Below are positions 42,301 to 51,300 of a stretch of DNA of 64,000 nucleotides, piece by piece. Source of the stretch: Syngnathus acus. Lineage: Eukaryota; Chordata; Actinopteri; Syngnathiformes; Syngnathidae. The notes under the pieces are model-generated. The model had not been told where the DNA came from, ran no database searches, and saw nothing but the letters and a program-made list of their open reading frames with translations. The position numbers and the translations under genes were made by a program. The stretch lies in contig NC_051106.1 in the NCBI RefSeq assembly GCF_901709675.1, positions 7,328,001 through 7,392,000 on the forward strand, written 5' to 3'. Every line of letters begins with the position of its first letter. The first letter of the stretch is position 1.

Positions 42301-45300
42301 CACTCGTTGTTTTATCTCAAATTTAACAATGCTCAATTGTAACATGTGGTCTTTGTACGGGGATGCTAAGAGTGGACATTTTGCATTCTGTGCTTTAAAA
42401 AAATTACTGTAACAGCAACAAAATAGAACGACATGATAAGACGAGAGAAGAAGGGATGGTCATAGATGGGAGACAGCAAAGGGGGGGGGGGGGTGAGGGC
42501 TGCCGTTTCATCATCATTCAATCAGACAAACATGCCCCTCAAGCCCAAATGGCGAGACCCTCCGCGATTCTCTCGAATTAGGGAGATTAGCGGCAAAGCG
42601 CATAATGTAGGATGATGGAATTTGTCATCATTTGCATTGTCCTGGAAAGATCGGGCTTGATAGAGCGATGCGTGGCGGTGCTTGTCATGTCCCCACGGGC
42701 AGGTCACGCACGCACGCACACGGAGCGAGGGAGGGAGGCTTGGCAGAAATGATTTTTGCGATATGTGCATCAGTCGTAAAAAGCCTCACAAGCAATTTGT
42801 CAAAAGATCGGAGGTGGCGACAGTTGAAGGCAGCCGGGGCCATTTGCCTAACACCATGAAAAAGCTCGCCCGGCCCCGGTCGTGTTTTTAGCTTTATTTA
42901 TTCCCCATAGCAACTACGTGTGGGAATCACAAGGAATATTTATTTATGTAACATTTTAGACTCATGAGTTTGACTTGTCGTTATTTCGTTCGGTGTATCG
43001 ATGATTATTTATATCGAAAAGTCAAAATTATCTCCTAATATCGATGTCCCACAAATAGAAGCGCAATGCTACATTTGTACGCAATACAGAGCTCAATGTT
43101 TGAAAATCCCAGCAGGAAAGAAAAAAAACAAGCACGCATTTGAGTGATGGCAAGAGGACGTGTTTGTTTATTCTTGCCCGTCGGCGTTGGCGATGCGCCT
43201 CCCCTGAGCGTCTCGCTGTCAGGCACCCCCCCTCGCCACCCCAGCCCCCACCCGACCTTGGTTGGAGACTGAGCGGCAGCCCTCTCCAACCAGCATAAAG
43301 TTGACCAGAGCTGACATGACAGTGTGTAACTCTCACTGTGTGTGGGTGTGTGGCGTGGTCACGTCAAGGGCAGACGTAAGGGCACGTTTGGGGGTAGGGG
43401 CGCTTTTGTCCCTGATACGGTCCAAATGTTGAAATCAGTCTCTTTTATGAGAATTTTGCATATTTTTGCCTTGTTTCCTGATAAATGTGTATCCTTTGTT
43501 ATCCCTTAAAAAAAACTTGCCTATCTTTAAATGCTGGTGAAAATATTTGTTGGGTTACAGACATGCGTCTTTTGGTCAGTAGCGACATGATTTGAAAGTT
43601 TAGCTCCTGAAAGAAGTTTGATTTAGTAGATATTTGGTGAGGTTTTCATTCTAGATTAGCCCCACACAAAAAGTTTCAAGAGCTCCAGCCCAAAAAGACC
43701 CAGGACGTCGGTCGGGGCTTAAATTTGACAAATGAATCATTCAATTTTTATCAAAATATTATTTGGGTCGAGGGGTTTCTACACTGTTCCAAATTATTTT
43801 TTGTCAAGTATTTGCCAAACCTGAAATATTCATTCAATAGTGCAAAAGATTCCACATGAATAAATACTTTGGAGTTTTGTCATATGAATTAAAAATGTTC
43901 CTCGGAGGAATCGAAATTTTTCACACAGACTCCACCGTTCAGAATAAAAGAAAACATTCAAGATGGCACATGCAACATCTGTGCGTTGGCGCCATGTTTC
44001 AACGTTTTGTTCAGCCTCAACTTAATCCGCATTCGGGATACAAATGACACTTTGGCGAAAAATGACAAACGGTCCCCCGTGCGGTTAAAAATTCAAACAA
44101 AGACTTCTGTATTTAGCTTTCGCGCGGCATCCATTTGCTTTTATTTAATCCACTTGCAGCTTTTATACAGAATGATCACACTACCCCTGTAATTTATGTG
44201 TCCTTGCATTAAGCAACATTATACCCTTTTAATTAAACCGATTTTACACATTTTGCTTGCTCGGTTTCCCTCCTTAAATTATGCATGAGACCTCCGCGGG
44301 GACAAACGTGACCATTAGCGCTGCTCAAAGGTGCGTCGGAGATGCTTTTCTTTCCGCCTGTCCTTGGAACCAGCCAGAGAACCTGACTGTTCATCAATAG
44401 CGGGTAATTTTATCTCAGTTCCAAACTCTGCTAATGACACCGGGAGATGTTCCTCGGAAAAAATGCTGCCTGGCCCCGAGAGGGCTTCCGAGACCAAATA
44501 TAGTCTGGCGTTATCTGGTCATCTGTGGAAAAGTGTCTGACCCAAAAATAAATAAATAAATAAACCCAATTAGAAACATCTCAGCCTGAAAGAAGACCCC
44601 ATTAGTGCTCCACAGTGGCTCCGTGGGCGCATTTATTTAAAGTTGCTGTCCACGCACGAGGGTCTTTGGTGACTTTTTAACAAGTCACCGATAAGAAAGC
44701 AGCAAAAATTTCTCACAAGTGTCAAATGGAACCAAATGATCATGTAATCAGACAGTCTCAAATATAGCACGCACATAACTGCTAATAGCCAGTTGTATGC
44801 TAATGCTAATAAGCTAACATAATAGTCTAATGTAATATAAAGATATATTTTGTAACAAATTTTGCCCCAAATATATGTTCAATTCCTTTTAATCACAAAA
44901 TATTATGTATAATTCCCCACATATTTTAGTTCGATTAATCGGGTAATAATGCATAATACAATTTAGATTCGATTTTCCCATCAAAATCCCACTAACCGAG
45001 GCAAATATGAGTCATTTGTTTAAGGACAAACAACATGGAAATGTGGTAATGATACATTCTGTTTGAGGAAAGTGTATTTAAGAAGCGACAACATAGCCAC
45101 AGCAACCAGATTTTTTTTTTTTTTGGGTCCACTATGAGGGCTTCATGTCATGGGTAGCACTTTTGTAGCAGTAGATCATGGTCAGAATTTGTTGGCACAT
45201 GGCTAAATATACAGCAGGAAAGCAATAAAGTACAAGCTGCTGGTGCCGTGTGGACACAAGTAACGTCACGGCAATTTCAACTCATCATTCCTCATTGCGA

Positions 45301-48300
45301 CAGTGGTGCCGTCGAGTTCCAAAGTTCCTCATTTGACGTCGGCAAAGAAACCTTTTACGGAAAGAAGGACGCTGGGAAAACATGAAGGCAACATAGTGTT
45401 TCATGATAGAAACAAAAAAGCTGAGGGAAAAACAAACATTTATTTTTATTAATACAAACTATTACTATAAGGAAACTCATTACAATTCTTTTTATAAAAT
45501 ATTGATAAATAAATAAATTTTGAACAATAGATTTTCAGCACTCCTATAACATTACTCTTGGAACATTACTGTAGATATAAATGTAATTTGAGAAACTACA
45601 TTTTAGATAATGCCTATGACATCATTTTAGACTTCAGCTCAGTGAGCACAAATATCGATCAACTCCACAAGTAACAGAGGCGGGGGAAAAATGGCGGTAT
45701 GGGTGCACCGCATCCTGTCTTGTCTCTGCGGGCCATTTAGACGGCTAAGGCGAGCGTTTGAAAACGACTTACCTTGTTATAGAAAGTTTAATGTCATGTG
45801 CAATTGTTTGCCCCCTCATGAATATTAAGAAGGGGCTTCCTATTAAAAATGCATGCGGCGTCAGGGGTTGTTGATCACTTCGGGAACGCCCATGCAAATT
45901 GGACTGTCTTCCCTGTCAGGGCCTGAGATGAATAATGTAGCTGCGTGTGCGTGCGTGTATTTTGTGTATATGCGACGGAACACTGCATTGACAGTCAATT
46001 AACAAGTTTGATCGGTGTGTGAAGTCATTCTTTTGAACCGTTAATTTTATGTAAATAGTATTCGCCCGTGTCGCCCCCTCCTCAGTTCCACCTCCCACAA
46101 AGAGTAACCAGAGCGTCGTCGTCAATAATTGATCATCACACACCTGCTTGGGAGCCCTCTGTTAGCACCTTTTGATATTCAAATTGACTAAACGGTCGCC
46201 CAACTTTTGCGAATGCCAAATGGGGTGAGCTCATGTCGCGAGGAAGAGTTTTAAAAAAAATTCAGGACAGTCCCGACCACAAGGGGGCGGGCGGACTTTT
46301 TTTTCATCACCTTTTGATGACTGCTAAATGGAATGCTAACGGGAATGTAACTTTGCAAAGCAACCATTATTTTACCATGATTATTTTCAACATGCAGTTA
46401 TATAGTGGCGATTTTTTCTTTCTTTCTAAGTAAACCAGCTTGTCTCGGTGTGATCCAGATATGTTGGATGATCTGCAATTATCACCAGCTGATATTTGCA
46501 TTGTCCACATGCTAGCATCAAAAATCCTCACAGCTGACCCCCCATGCGAGGTCTCTAAAGACCTGACCTCTTGAGTACCAGCCCTCGCACGTCTTTACGC
46601 ATTAAACAGATAGATCCAAGCCCGACTTTTGTTATGCGAGACCCCGTCTGCGAGCAGAGGTATTTAACGGAGAATTAGCTTATTATCACATGCTTAATTA
46701 CGCCTATAAATAGCACTGATGTCGCCGGTACGCTATTGGGACGTTTTGTGTGAAGTGCGAAATGAAAACTGTTAGCGATAAGAAGCCGAAATTCAGGAGG
46801 TGGGCCTCATTGATTAATGCACTGCTAACCAAGGGATAATTACAATGAATGTTAATTTGATATAGCACCTTACTGATTAAAACATTTTTTTTAATACTAA
46901 AGTAGTTTTAGAGTTTTACCATTCTTTACAATGAAAAAAATTAATTAATTGTACCTAATCTGAGCTGTAAAGAATGTGTTTATTTGAGGTGTGTCCTTTC
47001 TTTGTCTTCTCCAGGTCGATGGCGCCGTGTTCTGCGCAGGCCAAATTGCACTGGTCCCCTGCACCATGCAGCTGGTGAAGGCAGGCACCAGCACGCAAGC
47101 CAGTTTGGCATTTAGCCACGCACAGAAAGTTCTGGAGGCCACCATCGGCAATTTGACTCTGGCCCATGCGGTCCAGGCCCACTGCTATGCCACCAGAAGC
47201 CAAGATGTCGCCATCATCCGGGCCGCATGGAAACGCGCGCTGGAGGTTGAGGATGAAGACCAGGTCAGTAGATTGTTGTCAATAAATAGTAGGCCTCTCT
47301 TGTGAAGTTTAGTGCAGAAAAATGTAGAAGTGTGTTTGTCTTCCTGTCGTTCCAATACTTTTGTCCTGATTTGCCAGCTACTTAGCTAGCTTGCGAGCAC
47401 CTTTACCCCACATAGCAATCAGGTGTCCCTAAACTTTTGTCATATTTGTGAAGAGGGGGGGAAAATAGGTAAAAGTTCTCCGTGTGTGTCCCCCCGGGGG
47501 CCGCTCGCTGCGACTGATACTTGCCGCCGCCGCCGTTTCTCATGAAAACTTGATGATGTGGGAAGCGCGGGCGTCTTTGATAATGTGCAGCTTGGCGCAG
47601 AGGCAGATGTCTTCCTCAGAGCCTCCCTAATCCTTTGCACCCCCCGACCATTTTGGAGCTAGGTTCAACTCTCAGAGCAGCTTATCCCCCCCAACCCTAC
47701 CCCCAACCCTCTTTTCCTGCCGCCACCCTCCGTTCTGCCGCCCCGGCTTCTAACCCTTTGCTCCGTGCGTCTAACCAGAGCGCCCGCCAGTCTCTTCCCC
47801 GGCAGCCTCTCTCCGCCCACTGTAATCTGTCGAGTGGTGGGAATAGGCCCCGAGGGGGGCACGGAGAGAGAGAAGCGGGAGCGCACATCCAACATGTGGC
47901 TCTATCGGGGAGGGGGGGGGCATGGGGGGTTAAAAGCCGAGGCAAAGAGGATGTCAACTTTGTGTCACTTCCTGGAAAGCCAAGTGGTAATTCTCAACCG
48001 TTTCGAGGCTTTTTTTCCCCCTCCAAGGGTTCAATATTCAGATTTCACAAGCTGCTGTGATTTTTGACGTTTTGTAACTCCATAGGATGAAAAAGCACTG
48101 ACAACATGTCGCCGCTTAGGAATGCAAACTGGGTCAGATCATGAAAGACACAAAGTTTGAACTTCTACATTTAAAGTTCTCCAAGTGTTGTGCCACAAGC
48201 TAGTTTTTCCCATAAGGCGTTTGTTGAAATTGTCCCAATCCAAATTTGACAACTTGAGCACTCGCGCCAATTTTGTAGCTCTGTTAACTTGCTCATGAGG

Positions 48301-51300
48301 TTATTTTGTCCAAGTATTCACACAGCTGTCCACCATTGGCGCGCCTTAAACATCGACGCAAACATCCTGACGAGTGGAAAGGGACGTTAGAGCAGACTGA
48401 CAGCGGCGGTGCGGCGAGGCCTCGGCGCCGACGACGTCCCGCTGAGCAGGAAATGTAGGGGAACCGGCTAAGCGGCGCGGTCCCATCAGCTCCCCGCTGC
48501 TCGGCTGACTTCACACCGCTTCCTTATTACCGTGTTTACCGTTCGGCTTTCACGCCTCTCTTTCGGCCGCGCGCCCCGAACGCCAGTTAGCGGGGGAGAA
48601 GAAAAACAAACACGAAGAGAGAGGTGGGTCACGCTTCTTAAGTGCGGCACTGCGGGGATTGTGGCCGCATGCCCTGTGAAGGAAGGAGGAGGGAAATCTG
48701 CTGTGCGGAAAAGCTGCGTAAGTATGAAAAAGTCAAATATGGAGCAAATAAATGATTTTAAGATCGTTTAAAAATAGGCTTCAATAAAAGTAAACAAAGT
48801 AAACCCCCGCATTAAAAAAAATCCATTTATGTTGGACTTAAATTTAATCTCGCCCAGTACCAAAGTTGAAGTTGCCCCACCACGCAAACTTTTTCTGCAA
48901 CTTTCGCCCTGTGCTCCACACGACTAAAAGAACAAACGTGAGTCTGACGTGAGCTTGTCGGACAGCTTGAAAAGTCAGCAAGTCGCGTGTCACGACAAAG
49001 TCCCGGAGCACATCGCCGCTCTCCCGGTAGACCGGGCTGGGCCGAGGCTGGGTAACCCAGAGGCCTGCAGGGTGGCCTTTAAGCCTGGCTGAGCAAGGGT
49101 CAGCACCCCCCCGCCTCCTCTCAATACACCCCTTCAGTCCTGTCACATCCCTCCTCGTTCGCCCGCCCTCTCTCTCTGTTCAATTGCTATTGACAAGGAA
49201 TAGCTAGAAGTGCTAATGTAACATTTATCAAAGCGTGCGCCGCGTATATGTGCTGTCACTTGACATGAGAGCCACCTTGTTGTTATCACAATTGATCGAG
49301 TATTGGGACCGGCCTGACAAAAACAATATAATTACGCTATGCGTTCCAAGTTATGTATTTGGGAAAAAAAATATTTTGATTTTAGTGGTAAAAATTCAGA
49401 GATTAAATTTGTAATTTTATATAAATTAAAGTCATGGTTGGAAAACCGTAATGCTTTATTTTTAGTTTTTTTTTTTTTTTACAATATTAGAGTTATAACA
49501 AGGAATAAAAATTGAGAGCGATGCTAGTATTTTTACTAATATTAAGACATTTATCTCGAAACATAACAAAAATAAGCAATTTTCAACTCTTGTAAACAAA
49601 GAATGTGGCTCTCAGCCTTCATAGTTTCACGATGAAGAGTTTAAGAAAGTTTTACCTGTTCACGATCGATCTTGAAAGGACAAAGAGTTTCTCGTCGTCG
49701 TCGTCGTCTGCTCTCTCCGATAATTTCTTTTTTTGGTGTGCGCGTCGGGCGAGCATCCAAGTAAAAAAGCGAGGGTAACCTGTTATTATTCCGCACTTAC
49801 AGAGTGCCGTGTAAGTGGATGAAAATTGATCCAGCAAATTGAAAGGGGGGTTAAGTGTTTTCACCCTATCGACTTTGGCTGAAAAGGCGCTTATATAAAA
49901 CACTCATTTCTGTCCCATTAGCGGATGATGCCAGCCCCCAAGTATTATTAGAGGGGGCCGCGCCGAATACTTTTTGTTGGGGCTAATGGCCGGCGCTCTG
50001 TTGGGGTAGAAAAGAGAGAAAAGGGTGAAGCTAGGGAATGAGCGTGGCGGAGAGGTGAAAAGTCGACACGAGTAGGACCTGTCATGTTAGCATTTTGTTT
50101 ATGGTGGCTGAAAGCATATTATGGATCTGTTGGCGGTTGTTTGCACTCTACCATTAGACGGGGTCACCTCGCAATCTACGGGTAATGGACGGCCTGTCAC
50201 GGCTGTCATGTAAAGAAGAGTCTGTGCGTGTGTGTGTTCTTGTTTACGCTCTTACGACGAAGAACCGTACAATGTTTGCTAATGATCAGGTTTTTGCGAA
50301 GGAATCGGCTACGAACATGGAATCGTTTTTGGTCGGTCGGTGTTACTGGTGCTAATGCTAACAGATTTTTGGAGCATTGCGCAACATTGAGCAATTTGTG
50401 CACCATCTGTCTGCATTACAGGAGTTTTTTACTGGGCCTGAACGCCAAGCTCCTCCGTTAGTGGTGGCGATTGTGCCCGCTTTACCCAAAGATGCCGCCG
50501 TCGAGATCCACGTCACAGCCGTCCAGGATGACCCCAGCCAAAGGACGTCCTGTCACATGACCACAACTTTGCGGCACTGCAGCATCGAGTGCCGAGTTCT
50601 AACGTCTGCCGACCGAAGCGCCGCCTCGCTGTCCCTGCGCCTGACCGTGACTGACCCTGGGGTCGTGGAGGACGCAAGGGAGGTCACGGATGCGATCTGC
50701 GCCGCGTTTGGAAAAGCCCTCAAGGAGACGGAGGCTGAGCTGGTCCCGCTGTGTGCCCGAGTGTTCTACAAGTGCCACAACACGCTGGCGAAGCAAGTCA
50801 CTGAAGGTTTGTGCACACACAAATGGAGTCACACTGTGCTAATAACATGGGAACTGTCCGCCGTCCCAATACTTTTGGAAGCATGTGAATGCAGATGGAG
50901 CAAAGTCAACAACTTTGATTATGCAGCTTCCCCCTGCAAACCGAGCCTGACTCATCACGGAGAAGCTGGAGTCGGCTCGCACGCACATGAAGAGAATCCC
51001 CCTCCGCCCCCTCGAACCTCACCCTTTGGGCATCTTTATGGGTCACAGCCCGCTCGCAATGGGGCGATGAATCCGAAAAGTCAAAAGGGGGAAAAAAGTA
51101 ACACCTCTGGCGTCGGCGCTCGCAGTGTCACGAGGTGCAGCTGTCAGAGCACAGACAACGCAAAATGTAACCCCCCCCCCTCACCTTCCCCCTTTACATT
51201 ATTTGCGTGAGGATTCACAGCTGATAGACGTGGCATATGCTTCGAATGAAACCTTTAAACATCTTGTCTCAACTTGTTACTTACGATCCAAAGACCCCCA

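Larger units (their letters stand above)
35395..47014. other. dph6 intron 12 (11.6 kb)
   Basis: GTAAGA to CTCCAG; the largest intron. It holds a 12-C run (35511-35522), G-rich runs (39474-39495, 42481-42493), a tandem (AT)n and 21-bp repeat near 40 kb, a 128-bp tandem repeat near 41.6 kb, and at least two enhancer-like blocks (37620-37770, 46620-46870). No nested gene was supported. Confidence 0.6.

Noticed and set aside
47635-48060. 141-codon frame in dph6 intron 13
   Set aside because: Composition-driven in a C/G-rich stretch, no domain, no neighbours; treated as chance.
50807-51210. Extension of exon 14 as an alternative last exon
   Set aside because: The translation after the donor is low in conservation features, and a clean donor, acceptor and stop in exon 15 explain the gene better.
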